Shown piece by piece: positions 27,577 to 35,290 of a stretch of 64,000 nucleotides of DNA. Each line of letters begins with the position of its first letter. Position 1 is the first letter of the stretch. Source of the stretch: Polaromonas sp. (GTDB taxonomy: Bacteria > Pseudomonadota > Gammaproteobacteria > Burkholderiales > Burkholderiaceae_C); NCBI RefSeq assembly GCF_016185115.1, contig NZ_JACPOF010000021.1, positions 1-64,000 on the forward strand, in the 5' to 3' direction. Made by a program: the position numbers and the translations under genes. The notes under the pieces were generated by a model, which had not been told where the DNA came from, did not search any database, and saw nothing but the letters and a program-made list of their open reading frames with translations.

Positions 27577-28827
27577 TCATGCCGCCACCCGCGCGTTGAA
27601 GTAGGAGCGCACCACGCCCATGTAACGCTCATCGTCGAGCAGGAAGGCGTCATGGCCGTGGGGCGCATCGATCTCGGCGTAGCTCACGTCGCGCTGGTTG
27701 TCGAGCAGGGCCTTGACGATCTCGCGGCTGCGGGCCGGCGAGAAGCGCCAGTCGGTGGTGAAGCTCACCAGCAGGAATTTCGCGGTGGCCTTCGCCAGGG
27801 CTGCGCTGAGGTCGCCGCCGAAAGCCGATGCCGGGTCGAAGTAATCGAGTGCGCGCGTGATCAGCAGGTAAGTGTTGGCGTCGAAGTATTCGCTGAACTT
27901 GTCGCCCTGGTAACGCAGGTAGCTTTCGATTTCGAACTCGACATCCTGGGTTGTGTATTTGTAAGGTGAAGCGCCTGACGGGAAAACGGCCTCTTCACCC
28001 GCCGGGGCCGCAGAACCGGCTTCGCCGGGCTGCAGGCGCAGCGCCCCCTCGGGGGGCAGCGCAGTACGCGCAGCGACAAGCGTGGGGGCCCGTAATTGTC
28101 TGCCGAACTTCTCGTTCATCACGTCGTCGCTCAGGTAAGTGATGTGGCCAATCATGCGGGCAATGCGCAGGCCGCGTTTGGGCAGCACGCCCTTGCGGCT
28201 GTAATTGCCGCCATTGAAATCGGGGTCGGTGATGATGGCGCGTCGCGCCACTTCGTTGAAGGCAATGTTTTCGGCCGTGAGGTTGGGGGCGCTGGCCACG
28301 ACCACGGCGTGGCGTACGCGGTCAGGGTATTGCAGCGTCCAGCTCAGCGCCTGCATGCCGCCCAGGCTGCCACCCATCACGGCGGCAAGTGTGTTTATGC
28401 CCAGCGCATCGAGCAGCCGCGCCTGCGCATTGACCCAGTCCTGCACGGTGACGACCGGGAAGTCTGCGCCATAGATATTGCCCGTGTCGGGGTTGACCTC
28501 CATGGGGCCCGTGGTGCCGAAACACGAGCCCAGGTTGTTCACGCCAATGACAAAAAAGCGGTCTGTGTCGACCGGCTTGCCCGGGCCGATCATGGTGTCC
28601 CACCAGCCTTCGGATTTGGCTATGACCTTGCCGTCGGGATCTATATAAACGCCAGCCACATGGTGCGAGGCATTGAGGGCGTGGCAGATCAGCACGGCGT
28701 TGGACCTGTCGGCGTTGAGTTCGCCGTAGGTCTCGTAGCTGATGTCGTAAGCACGTATGGACGCGCCGCTCTGCAAAGCCAGAGGGGCTTCAAAGTGCAT
28801 GCTGGACGATGTGGCAATCAGGGGCAA
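27577..28827 (-). CDS. metX: Homoserine O-acyltransferase MetX with repeat-encoded insert
   Basis: 416 residues, longer than the usual 370-385. Alpha/beta hydrolase fold with [14 protein letters not shown], the nucleophile Ser in GGSLGGMQ near residue 152, the acidic residue in [13 protein letters not shown] and the catalytic His in [11 protein letters not shown]. It acylates homoserine in the first committed step of methionine synthesis. I use the TTG at 28827 because AGGTGA lies 4 bases upstream and [15 protein letters not shown] then matches the family start; ATG 28800 is the alternative. About residues 246-275 are encoded by a family A repeat between KFGRQLR and the conserved [14 protein letters not shown], where relatives have a short loop. 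It lies under a SAM-II-like riboswitch and terminator. Confidence 0.93.
   Translation of the reverse strand: MPLIATSSSMHFEAPLALQSGASIRAYDISYETYGELNADRSNAVLICHALNASHHVAGVYIDPDGKVIAKSEGWWDTMIGPGKPVDTDRFFVIGVNNLGSCFGTTGPMEVNPDTGNIYGADFPVVTVQDWVNAQARLLDALGINTLAAVMGGSLGGMQALSWTLQYPDRVRHAVVVASAPNLTAENIAFNEVARRAIITDPDFNGGNYSRKGVLPKRGLRIARMIGHITYLSDDVMNEKFGRQLRAPTLVAARTALPPEGALRLQPGEAGSAAPAGEEAVFPSGASPYKYTTQDVEFEIESYLRYQGDKFSEYFDANTYLLITRALDYFDPASAFGGDLSAALAKATAKFLLVSFTTDWRFSPARSREIVKALLDNQRDVSYAEIDAPHGHDAFLLDDERYMGVVRSYFNARVAA
28003..28090 (+). repeat. Family A dispersed repeat, copy 5, in frame within metX
   Basis: GGGGCCGCAGAACCGGC, GCGCAGCGCCCCCTCGGGGG, GCGACAAGCGTGGGGGCC. Opposite orientation relative to its host gene compared with the copies in the M20 and SulP genes, so it is read on the other strand, giving [20 protein letters not shown]. 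Confidence 0.85.
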
Positions 28828-28841
28828 AAAATCACCTGCAG

Positions 28842-28891
28842 AAAAACAAAAACCCGAAGTCGCCAAGCAGGTGCTAAAGCGAGTCCGGGTT
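28842..28891 (-). terminator. Rho-independent terminator in the metX leader (riboswitch expression platform)
   Basis: On the minus strand AACCCGgactcgc and gcgacttCGGGTT pair into a long stem followed by TTTTGTTTTT. It lies just after the SAM-II-like aptamer and before the ribosome-binding site of metX, consistent with transcription attenuation when S-adenosylmethionine is bound. The switching mechanism is inferred. Confidence 0.8.
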
Positions 28892-28897
28892 CATGGG

Positions 28898-28949
28898 CTT
28901 TCTTTAGCTGTACTTTTTAAGCGCCCGCAAGCTGGGCAAATCGGCGCTA
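28898..28949 (-). ncRNA. SAM-II riboswitch aptamer upstream of metX
   Basis: The 52-base minus-strand segment can be aligned without gaps to the SAM-II consensus as I remember it: stem AGCGCC, loop GATTTG, CTTGCGGGCGC closing the stem, then TTAAAAAGTACAGCTAAAGA providing the A-rich pseudoknot strand and the invariant GCTAAA. Known role of this class: binds S-adenosylmethionine and lowers expression of methionine genes. Position 70 bases before the metX start fits. Identification is by eye; a covariance-model search would settle it. Confidence 0.88.
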
Positions 28950-28960
28950 AAGAAAGTATA

Positions 28961-29050
28961 CCCCCACGGTTGCTCACTGCGTGTAGCGCCCTGCCCCCCG
29001 AGGGGGCCGCTGCTCCTGCGGCCCGGCCAAGCCGGTTCCGCGGACCTGCT
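28961..29050 (-). repeat. Family A dispersed repeat, copy 6
   Basis: CCCCCACGGTTGCTCACTGC, GTGTAGCGC, CTGCCCCCCGAGGGGGCCGC, CGGCCCGGCCAAGCCGG. It lies between the metX riboswitch and the GDT1-family gene; the metX promoter must sit at or inside it. Confidence 0.82.
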
Positions 29051-29072
29051 TGCTTAAGAGGGCTTGTGCGGA

Positions 29073-29645
29073 TCAACCACCGGTCAGCATGGGCCACAAG
29101 GCGATAACCCCGAGCACCGCGAATACGCATGCAGACACCACATGCACCACACGTAGCGGTACCAGCCGCGTCACGCGCTCGCCCAGCCAGACGACAGGCG
29201 CGTTGGCCAGCATCATGCCCAGCGTGGTGCCCGCGACGACCGCGATCATGGCGTTGTAGCGCGCGGCGAGCATGACTGTGGCGATTTGTGTCTTGTCACC
29301 CATCTCGGCCAGAAAGAACACCACCACGGTGGTGGCGAAAACACCGAAGCGGGGTGCTTTGCTTTCTTCTTCTTTTTCGAGTTTGTCGGGGATCAGCATC
29401 CACACGGCCATGGCGAGGAAGGAGGCGCCCAGAATCCAGCGCAACGTCTGCGGGCTGATCAGGGTGGTGACACAGGCGCCCGCAGCGCCGGCCAGCGCGT
29501 GGTTGAGGATGGTGGCGACAAAGATGCCGGCGACGATGGGCCAGGGTTTCTTGAAGCGGGCGGCCAGCACAAGGGCCAGCAGTTGCGTCTTGTCGCCCAT
29601 TTCGGCGAGAGCGACGATGCCTGTAGAGACGAGGAAAGCTTCCAT
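29073..29645 (-). CDS. TMEM165/GDT1 (UPF0016, MneA/MntX-like) manganese exporter
   Basis: 190 residues, six membrane segments in two homologous halves, each with the signature E-x-G-D-K-T/S: ALAEMGDKTQLLAL near residues 13-25 and FFLAEMGDKTQIATVM near 110-124. This family moves Mn2+ (or Ca2+) out of the cytosol by cation exchange. Start ATG 29645 has GGAGG nine bases upstream. The leader carries a yybP-ykoY manganese riboswitch and terminator, which strongly supports a manganese export role. Confidence 0.93.
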   Translation of the reverse strand: MEAFLVSTGIVALAEMGDKTQLLALVLAARFKKPWPIVAGIFVATILNHALAGAAGACVTTLISPQTLRWILGASFLAMAVWMLIPDKLEKEEESKAPRFGVFATTVVVFFLAEMGDKTQIATVMLAARYNAMIAVVAGTTLGMMLANAPVVWLGERVTRLVPLRVVHVVSACVFAVLGVIALWPMLTGG

Positions 29646-29665
29646 ACAAATAGACCTCCGGCCGG

Positions 29666-29724
29666 AAAACAAAAACCATTGACTGCACGGCATCCCCGGC
29701 CAATAGCGGAGGCTGTGCAGTCAA
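29666..29724 (-). terminator. Rho-independent terminator of the Mn riboswitch
   Basis: Perfect 10-base arms TTGACTGCAC and GTGCAGTCAA, then GGTTTTTGTTTT on the minus strand. The first arm overlaps the last bases of the aptamer (ACCTTTG), as expected of a switch where ligand binding competes with terminator formation and turns the gene on. Confidence 0.9.
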
Positions 29725-29842
29725 AGGTCTCGCCAGGTCTGTGGAACTGTTTGCGCCATGTCTGCCTTGTTGCAAGGCCGGACAAGTCTGTTGACGCAAA
29801 CCCCTTTCAGTCTTTGCAGACGAAGGGCGGCTACTCCCCAAT
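29722..29842 (-). ncRNA. yybP-ykoY manganese riboswitch
   Basis: The minus strand starts TTGGGGAGTAGCCGCCC and ends GGCGAGACCTTTG, the conserved 5' and 3' segments of the class, with CGTCAACAGAC and GCAGACATGGCGC between them in the expected two-legged hairpin layout. Known role: senses Mn2+ and activates manganese exporters or related genes. Directly upstream of a GDT1-family exporter. Confidence 0.92.
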
Positions 29843-29905
29843 GACAGCCTTCATTCTAACCCTTCTGGCCTCAATACCCGGGTTAAACCCTGAATTGCAC
29901 GCTAT

Positions 29906-29921
29906 TGGCGCATTTATTGCT
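29906..29921 (+). promoter_or_regulatory. Sigma-54 (RpoN) promoter upstream of amtB
   Basis: TGGCGC-atta-TTGCT type element: GG at -24 and GC at -12 separated by exactly ten bases (TGGCGCATTTATTGCT). It lies about 85 bases before the amtB start, consistent with nitrogen control through NtrC. A perfect inverted repeat TGGTGCG/CGCACCA (29928-29934 and 29957-29963) follows near the transcription start. Confidence 0.8.
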
Positions 29922-30003
29922 TGTATTTGGTGCGCTCATTGAATTTCAGCCAATAACGCACCACAAACAAACAATTCATTCAGTTTTCATCCAAGAGGAA
30001 CCT

Positions 30004-31206
30004 ATGGAAGCACTAAAACAGGGCTCAGACGCCTTGTTCATTTTGTTGGGCGGCATCATGGTGCTGGCCATGCATGCCGGTTTTGCGTTTCTGGAGCTGG
30101 GCACGGTCCGCAAGAAAAACCAGGTCAATGCGCTGGTGAAGATCCTGGTCGATTTTTCGGTCTCGACCATTGTTTACTTCGTGGTGGGCTTCGGCGTGGC
30201 CTACGGCACCCACTTTTTTGTGGGCGCCGAACAGCTGGCCGCCAAAAACGGTTATGAGCTGGTGCGCTTCTTCTTTCTGCTGACCTTCGCGGCGGCCATA
30301 CCGGCCATCATCTCGGGCGGCATTGCCGAGCGCGCACGGTTTTACCCGCAGCTGATCGCCACAGCCGTCATCGTGGGTTTTGTTTACCCCTTCTTTGAGG
30401 GCATCGCCTGGAACCAGCACTTCGGCGTGCAGGCCTGGATCAAGTCGCTGACGGGCGCCGAGTTTCATGACTTTGCCGGCTCCATCGTGGTTCACGCCGT
30501 GGGCGGGTGGCTGGCCCTGCCGGCAGTCATCCTGCTGGGCGCGCGCAGCAACCGCTACCGCAAGGACGGTGCGGTGTCGGCGCACCCGCCATCGAACATC
30601 CCCTTCCTGGCGCTGGGCGCGTGGATTCTGACCGTCGGCTGGTTCGGCTTCAACGTGATGAGCGCGCAGACCATAGACAAGATCTCGGGCCTGGTCGCGG
30701 TCAACTCGCTGATGGCCATGGTGGGCGGCACGCTGGCCGCGCTGGCTTTCGGCAAGAACGATCCGGGCTTTGTGCATAACGGCCCGCTGGCCGGCCTGGT
30801 CGCCGTGTGCGCGGGCTCTGACCTGATGCACCCGCTGGGCGCGCTGGCCACCGGCGGCGTGGCCGGCGGCGTGTTCGTCATGATGTTCACGCTGACGCAA
30901 AACCGCTGGAAGATCGACGACGTGCTCGGCGTATGGCCGCTGCACGGCCTGTGCGGTTTGTGGGGCGGGATTGCCGCCGGCATCTTCGGCACCAAGGCCC
31001 TGGGCGGGCTGGGCGGCGTGAGTTTCAGCGCACAACTCATAGGCAGCGCGATGGGCGTGGTGTGGGCCGTGGCCTCGGGGTTTGTGGTCTACGGCATCCT
31101 GAAAGCGGTCATGGGCCTGCGCCTGAGCCAGGAAGAAGAATTTGAAGGGGCGGATTTGTCGATTCACCGCATTGGCGCCACGCCTGACCGCGAAGTGAAC
31201 TGGTAG
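30004..31206 (+). CDS. amtB: Ammonium transporter (Amt family)
   Basis: 400 residues, eleven membrane segments, no cleaved signal peptide. Amt features include HAGFAFLELGTVRKKN at the first segment, FVYPFFEGIAWN, the conserved His of the pore in GSIVVHAVGGWLALPA, and LHGLCGLWGGIAAGIFG with the second His. The C-terminal cytoplasmic tail ends LSIHRIGATPDREVNW. It takes up ammonium under nitrogen limitation. ATG 30004 follows AAGAGGAACCT. A sigma-54 element lies upstream. The usual glnK partner is not adjacent. Confidence 0.95.
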   Translation: MEALKQGSDALFILLGGIMVLAMHAGFAFLELGTVRKKNQVNALVKILVDFSVSTIVYFVVGFGVAYGTHFFVGAEQLAAKNGYELVRFFFLLTFAAAIPAIISGGIAERARFYPQLIATAVIVGFVYPFFEGIAWNQHFGVQAWIKSLTGAEFHDFAGSIVVHAVGGWLALPAVILLGARSNRYRKDGAVSAHPPSNIPFLALGAWILTVGWFGFNVMSAQTIDKISGLVAVNSLMAMVGGTLAALAFGKNDPGFVHNGPLAGLVAVCAGSDLMHPLGALATGGVAGGVFVMMFTLTQNRWKIDDVLGVWPLHGLCGLWGGIAAGIFGTKALGGLGGVSFSAQLIGSAMGVVWAVASGFVVYGILKAVMGLRLSQEEEFEGADLSIHRIGATPDREVNW

Positions 31207-31229
31207 GGCAGACGGATTTGCAGGCAGGT

Positions 31230-31420
31230 TGCTATTTATTTGGTAGCTGCTCACGTACGTATTTATTGGCTTGCAGCCGAAATTAGCCCCTGAGAACGGC
31301 CTTTTTCGGCGTTTTGGCATGTTTTTGAGCCACGCTGCATACCGGAAGGGCCAAAAGTTAATATGGAAGTTAACTTTTCGGGTCTTTTTGCCGTGCACGT
31401 TAAAAATTTAGCGTATACGT
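31230..31420 (-). repeat. Family B dispersed repeat, copy 3 (reverse orientation)
   Basis: Read on the minus strand it ends AATAAATACGTACGTGAGCA then hairpin GCTACCAAATAAATAGC, and carries AAGTTAACTTCCATATTAAC and ACGTATACGCTAAATTTTTA at the other end. It fills most of the amtB to sigma factor gap and is the best match to copy 4. Confidence 0.85.
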
Positions 31421-31537
31421 CAAAAGTCCGTCGTCATTGCGGGCCTGGTGCGTCGGCCAGGCACAGCAAACCTTACACCGCCGCATCAAAATAAATGTCT
31501 ACCGCAATCGCACACTGCGGGGCTAGACTTCCCGCCC

Positions 31538-32104
31538 ATGGCCACCTTTGAAGAGCAGCTCGTCGAGCACCGCAGCTACCTGATGCGTTTTGCGCGCCTG
31601 CAACTGCGCAATGACGCCTGGGCAGAAGATGCGGTGTCCGAAACCCTGCTGGCGGCCCTGGCCAAACCGCAGACTTTCGGCAACCGCTCCCAGCTCAAGA
31701 CCTGGCTGGTCGGCATCCTCAAGCACAAGGTCATAGACATGATCCGCAGCAACACGCGTGAGGTGTCGGCCACCGATGCGGATACCGACCATGAAGGCGA
31801 CGAGCTCGACAGGATGGCCTTCAAGGCCGACGGGCATTTTGCAGAGGAGCCCAACGACTGGGGCGACCCGCACAAGACCTTGCAGCAAAGCCAGTTTTTC
31901 CAGGTGCTGGACGCCTGCATGGAGCGCCTGCCGCCCGCGCTGGGCCGGCTGTTTTTGATGCGCGAGTGGCTGGAGCTGTCGTCGCAGGACATCTGTAAGG
32001 AACTGTCCCTGACGCCGACCAACCTGTATGTCCAGTTGCACCGGGCCCGCCTGCGTTTGCAGGAGTGCCTCAACATCAACTGGTTCGGCAGGCATGGCGC
32101 CTAG
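31538..32104 (+). CDS. ECF-type sigma-70 family RNA polymerase sigma factor
   Basis: 188 residues. Region 2 spans about residues 8-75 (FARLQLRNDAWAEDAVSETL, LKTWLVGILKHKVIDMIRS) and region 4 about 125-178 (LPPALGRLFLMREWLELSSQ, then DICKELSLTPTNLYVQLHRA). The linker between them is acidic. The start ATG 31538 follows CCCGCCC with weak Shine-Dalgarno. The next gene, 37 bases on, encodes a mini zinc-finger protein, a common anti-sigma partner, so the pair is probably one regulatory unit. The signal and regulon are unknown. Confidence 0.92.
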   Translation: MATFEEQLVEHRSYLMRFARLQLRNDAWAEDAVSETLLAALAKPQTFGNRSQLKTWLVGILKHKVIDMIRSNTREVSATDADTDHEGDELDRMAFKADGHFAEEPNDWGDPHKTLQQSQFFQVLDACMERLPPALGRLFLMREWLELSSQDICKELSLTPTNLYVQLHRARLRLQECLNINWFGRHGA

Positions 32105-32141
32105 GGCCTGTTAACTTATTGGCCATACAGGCATTTCTGAC

Positions 32142-32357
32142 GTGAAACCGAAACTCACCCTGCTCAGACGTACCTGCCGTGAAGCGGCGGCGCTGATCAT
32201 CGCGCGGGAAGACCGCGCCCTGAACCTGCCGGACAGGGTCGCGCTGAAGCTGCACCTGCTGGCCTGCAAGGCCTGCCCCAAATTTGCCAACCAGGTGCTG
32301 ACACTGAGAAGCGCCATGGGGAAGTGGCGGCGCTACACCGACGACAGCGGCAACTGA
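32142..32357 (+). CDS. Short zf-HC2-like zinc-binding protein, putative anti-sigma factor
   Basis: 71 residues, basic, no membrane segment. Contains HLLACKACPKF, a His-x3-Cys-x2-Cys pattern typical of zinc-binding anti-sigma (ZAS) domains, at about residues 38-48. Because it lacks a membrane anchor and periplasmic domain it would be a cytosolic ZAS protein that may respond to redox or zinc state. Partner by position is the ECF sigma factor just upstream. Role inferred. Confidence 0.8.
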   Translation: MKPKLTLLRRTCREAAALIIAREDRALNLPDRVALKLHLLACKACPKFANQVLTLRSAMGKWRRYTDDSGN

Positions 32358-32495
32358 CGACCGGCTTACGCCAGACTGACGCGCCCGGATACACAAACCC
32401 GCCAAGGGCCCCGGGCTTGGGTAAAGCCGCCCCCAAAACCGCCGGAGATGGCGTGGTTACAGGGTTTTTCCCGTATCGAAGAATACCAATGTTGC

Positions 32496-32524
32496 TTGAC
32501 TTCCAGTCGAGTGCCGCATAATGT
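32496..32524 (+). promoter_or_regulatory. Sigma-70 promoter for the RRM protein gene
   Basis: TTGACT (32496-32501), 17-base spacer, TAATGT (32519-32524). It would give a 5' untranslated leader of about 125 bases, long as in cold-induced RNA-binding protein genes. The remaining part of the 300-base gap (32358-32657) shows no ORF. Confidence 0.65.
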
Positions 32525-32657
32525 ACGCCTACAAATGTCCGCATTTGTACAGGTCAGGTGATCGGTCAGTTTCGCGCGCCACAGCGGTACGTATAAACAT
32601 TTGTTGTGCTTTCGGGACCCCATCGCTTTTGTTATTGTGTTTTAGAGGAGTCCCTTC

Positions 32658-33110
32658 ATGGGCAACAAACTTTACGTCGGCAATCTGCCGTACTCGGTTC
32701 GCGACGAAGACTTGCAACAATCTTTCGGCCAGTTCGGCTCTGTCACCAGCGCCAAGGTCATGATGGAACGCGATACCGGTCGCTCCAAGGGCTTTGGTTT
32801 TGTCGAAATGGGCAGCGATGCAGAAGCCCAGGCAGCCATCAACGGCATGAACGGCCAGCCTCTGGGCGGCCGTAGCGTTGTCGTCAATGAAGCCCGTCCC
32901 ATGGAAGCACGTCCTCCACGCAGCGGCGGTTTCGGCGGCGGTGGTGGTGGATACGGCGGTGGTGGTGGTGGTGGTGGATACGGCGGTGGCGGCGGTGGTG
33001 GCCGTTCCGGTGGTGGCGGCGGTGACGGCGGCTTCCGCAGCCCATACGGTGGCGGCGGCGGCGGTGGCCGTTCCGGCGGCGGCGGTGGTGGTGGCCGCGG
33101 CGGCTACTAA
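32658..33110 (+). CDS. Glycine-rich RRM RNA-binding protein
   Basis: 150 residues. One RRM at residues 3-80 with RNP2 KLYVGNLPY and RNP1 SKGFGFVEM both intact, followed by a low-complexity tail of Gly with Tyr, Arg and Ser (repeated GGGGGYGGGGGG and RSGGGG blocks) ending RGGY. The layout matches cold-inducible glycine-rich RNA-binding proteins of cyanobacteria and proteobacteria. AGAGGAG precedes the ATG. The tail is encoded by a GGTGGTGGC-type microsatellite that is likely length-variable. A terminator follows, so it is monocistronic. Likely an RNA chaperone; the tail resembles phase-separating RGG/Gly domains (inference). Confidence 0.93.
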   Translation: MGNKLYVGNLPYSVRDEDLQQSFGQFGSVTSAKVMMERDTGRSKGFGFVEMGSDAEAQAAINGMNGQPLGGRSVVVNEARPMEARPPRSGGFGGGGGGYGGGGGGGGYGGGGGGGRSGGGGGDGGFRSPYGGGGGGGRSGGGGGGGRGGY

Positions 33111-33131
33111 GCCCCCGGATCCCACACACCC

Positions 33132-33195
33132 GCATCAGCCGAAAGGCTGATGGCAAGCTGAAAAGGCTTCAAGACCCAGGTTTTGAAGCCTTTTT
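33132..33195 (+). terminator. Tandem hairpin and rho-independent terminator after the RRM gene
   Basis: A hairpin CATCAGCC-GAAA-GGCTGATG with a GNRA loop (33132-33151) is followed by AAAAGGCTTCAA/TTTGAAGCCTTTTT (33161-33195), a classic terminator. The second also faces the converging SDR gene. Confidence 0.88.
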
Positions 33196-33243
33196 GCATT
33201 GGTAGCTCCATACAGCGCAGGCTTCCAAAAAGAATACCTGCCT

Positions 33244-34017
33244 TCAGCTGCCCAGTCGCTTCTTTCGCGCACGGCCCGACAGCGCCTTGTCGAACACGGC
33301 ATTGGGCAACAATCGCAAAAGTTTGGCTACCACGCCCATCTGCCAGGGAATAACGCTGTAGCTGCTGCCAGCCTGTATGGCCGCAAAAGCCTTGTCCGCA
33401 AAGTCGTCCGGCTTCATGAGGAAGGGCATGGCGTAGCTGTTCTGCTGCGTGAGCGGCGTATCGATATAGCCCGGGCAAATCGTCACCACATTCACGCCCG
33501 CGCTTTTAAGTTCACCTCGCAGGCTTTCACAGTAGGCGATGACTGCGGCCTTGCTGGCGCAGTATGCGCCGTGGCCCGGCAGGCCACGAATGCCGGCCAC
33601 GCTGCCTATGCCCACCAGCGCGCCCGAGCCACGCCTGGCCATGGCCTCGATAAAGGGGTTGAAGGTGGCTGCCACGCCGATGTTGTTGGTCGCAAAGGTC
33701 TGGCGCATCACATCCAGGTCTTCGCGCATGGCCGTATCCATGCCAATGCTGATGCCCGCATTGGCAATGACGACATCAGGCACACCCTGTGCCGCAATAC
33801 AGGCGCGGCCGGCGGCAACAATGCTGTCGATGTCTGACACATCGGCGCTGTAGACCCGGTAGCTGTCGGCGCCTATGGACCGGGCATGCGCCCAGGCCTC
33901 AACTTCGGCAGTCCGGCGCGCGACCAGTGCCAGCCGATAGCCCGCCTGAAAAAACCGCAGCGCCAGCGCCTGGCCTATGCCACTGGAGGCGCCTGTGATG
34001 AATACGAGTCTGGACAC
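33244..34017 (-). CDS. Short-chain dehydrogenase/reductase
   Basis: 257 residues. Rossmann motif TGASSGIG at residues 8-15, NAG at the end of beta4 (VIANAGISI), the catalytic Ser in GIGSVAG and Tyr-x3-Lys in YCASKAAV. These are all the classical SDR residues. C-terminal part is basic. Substrate not predictable; the closest group is the general SDR oxidoreductases next to LPS transport genes in Comamonadaceae (from memory). Upstream neighbour is lptC, 30 bases away on the same strand. Confidence 0.92.
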   Translation of the reverse strand: MSRLVFITGASSGIGQALALRFFQAGYRLALVARRTAEVEAWAHARSIGADSYRVYSADVSDIDSIVAAGRACIAAQGVPDVVIANAGISIGMDTAMREDLDVMRQTFATNNIGVAATFNPFIEAMARRGSGALVGIGSVAGIRGLPGHGAYCASKAAVIAYCESLRGELKSAGVNVVTICPGYIDTPLTQQNSYAMPFLMKPDDFADKAFAAIQAGSSYSVIPWQMGVVAKLLRLLPNAVFDKALSGRARKKRLGS

Positions 34018-34047
34018 ACGGCCCTCCTGACTTTGAACGGAACGCCG

Positions 34048-34731
34048 CTACCGGGGCGGCACGGGCACAAGCACCCTGGGCACCAGCACACCCTTGACAC
34101 GGCCATTGAGGTCGGCCACGCCCGTCAGGTTGTTGAAGGCAAACGTATCGCCCGTGAACTGGTCACTGCCGCGGATCAACACAACCGGCAGGTGCGACTT
34201 GACCCGTTCATCATTGATGTAGGCATGCAGGAATTCACCCTGAAACTCCATGCGCGGCAGATCGTTGCCGTCCGCATCTTTTGCGGCCTCGCGCACCACG
34301 CGCGCATTACCCATGAGCTGCACTTCCGAGCCATCGCCATTGGACAGGGCGCGGTTGCCGGTAGACGTCACCAGCCGACCCGCATCGCTGATGCTGCGAA
34401 TGCGCGGCGCGTCAATCTCCAGCGTATCGGTATCGGGGTAGTGACGCGCCTCTATGCCGTAAATTTCGCTCTTCAACCTGCCTGTCTCATCATAGGTCTT
34501 GATGGTGAACTTGCGCATGAAGTAATCAATCTCGTGTTTGGCCTCCTTCGCCGCTTCGGCCGGACCAAACACCGGCGAGTTCCGCACCAGCCAGTAGGTG
34601 CCCAGCGCCAGGCCGCCCATCAACAGCAGCGGCAGGTAAATGGACACGTGGTCCCAAAGGCGCAGGGCCTTGCGCCAGGGTTCACGCATGGCGCGCAAGG
34701 CGGTCGTCAACGGCGTGACAGCCCTGCTCAT
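34048..34731 (-). CDS. lptC: LPS export protein LptC
   Basis: 227 residues. One N-terminal membrane helix (about residues 28-48, SIYLPLLLMGGLALGTYWL) is followed by a periplasmic LptC/OstA-type beta-jellyroll (LKSEIYGIEARHYPDTDTLE, RALSNGDGSEVQLMGNARVV). LptC anchors the periplasmic bridge that moves lipopolysaccharide from LptBFG to LptA. ATG 34731 overlaps the TGA of kdsC by four bases. The usual downstream lptA-lptB are not here; an SDR gene follows. Confidence 0.93.
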   Translation of the reverse strand: MSRAVTPLTTALRAMREPWRKALRLWDHVSIYLPLLLMGGLALGTYWLVRNSPVFGPAEAAKEAKHEIDYFMRKFTIKTYDETGRLKSEIYGIEARHYPDTDTLEIDAPRIRSISDAGRLVTSTGNRALSNGDGSEVQLMGNARVVREAAKDADGNDLPRMEFQGEFLHAYINDERVKSHLPVVLIRGSDQFTGDTFAFNNLTGVADLNGRVKGVLVPRVLVPVPPR

Positions 34732-35279
34732 GCGTAGGCTTTCAACAAGGCCGCGTAATGTCCACCGGCTATCAGCAGCAGGTCGCAAAAAGCGCGTGCA
34801 GCACCGTGCCCGCCCTGCTCATGGGTGACGTAATCAGCCGCCGCCCGTACCTCTGCGTGGGCGTTGGCGGGGGCCGCGCTGAATGCCGCCTGCCGCATGA
34901 CGGGCAGGTCGGGCCAGTCGTCGCCGATAGCCGCAGCCTGCGACCAGTCCAGACCCAGCGCCTTCAGCGTGGTCTCGGCGGCAGGGCGTTTGTCTTCTGT
35001 GCCGAAATGCGTATGAACAACGCCCAATGCATCCAGCCTGCCACGCAGCGCAGGGCTGTCGCGCCCGGTGATCACCACAGGCGTGATGCCGGCTTTCTGC
35101 AAGAGCTTGAGCCCGTGGCCGTCCAGCGTGTTGAAGCGCTTGAGTGTTTCGCCGTGTTCAGACACGTACAGGCCGCCATCTGTCAACACACCGTCGACAT
35201 CAAAAAAAGCAAGGCGTACGCCTTGTGCCTTGAGCAACAACTCTGGCGAAAAACTCAGGGCAGGCGACATGACGCTCAT
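34728..35279 (-). CDS. kdsC: 3-deoxy-D-manno-octulosonate-8-phosphate phosphatase
   Basis: 183 residues, HAD superfamily C0-type with no cap. Catalytic loop FFDVDGVLTDGGL, motif II VITGRDSP, motif III region EDKRPAAE and motif IV AAIGDDWPDLPVM are all present. It removes phosphate from KDO-8-P in lipopolysaccharide core synthesis. ATG 35279 is chosen over a TTG one codon upstream. Operon kdsD-kdsC-lptC, but a family A repeat separates it from kdsD. Confidence 0.95.
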   Translation of the reverse strand: MSVMSPALSFSPELLLKAQGVRLAFFDVDGVLTDGGLYVSEHGETLKRFNTLDGHGLKLLQKAGITPVVITGRDSPALRGRLDALGVVHTHFGTEDKRPAAETTLKALGLDWSQAAAIGDDWPDLPVMRQAAFSAAPANAHAEVRAAADYVTHEQGGHGAARAFCDLLLIAGGHYAALLKAYA

Positions 35280-35290
35280 CAAGAAGATCC

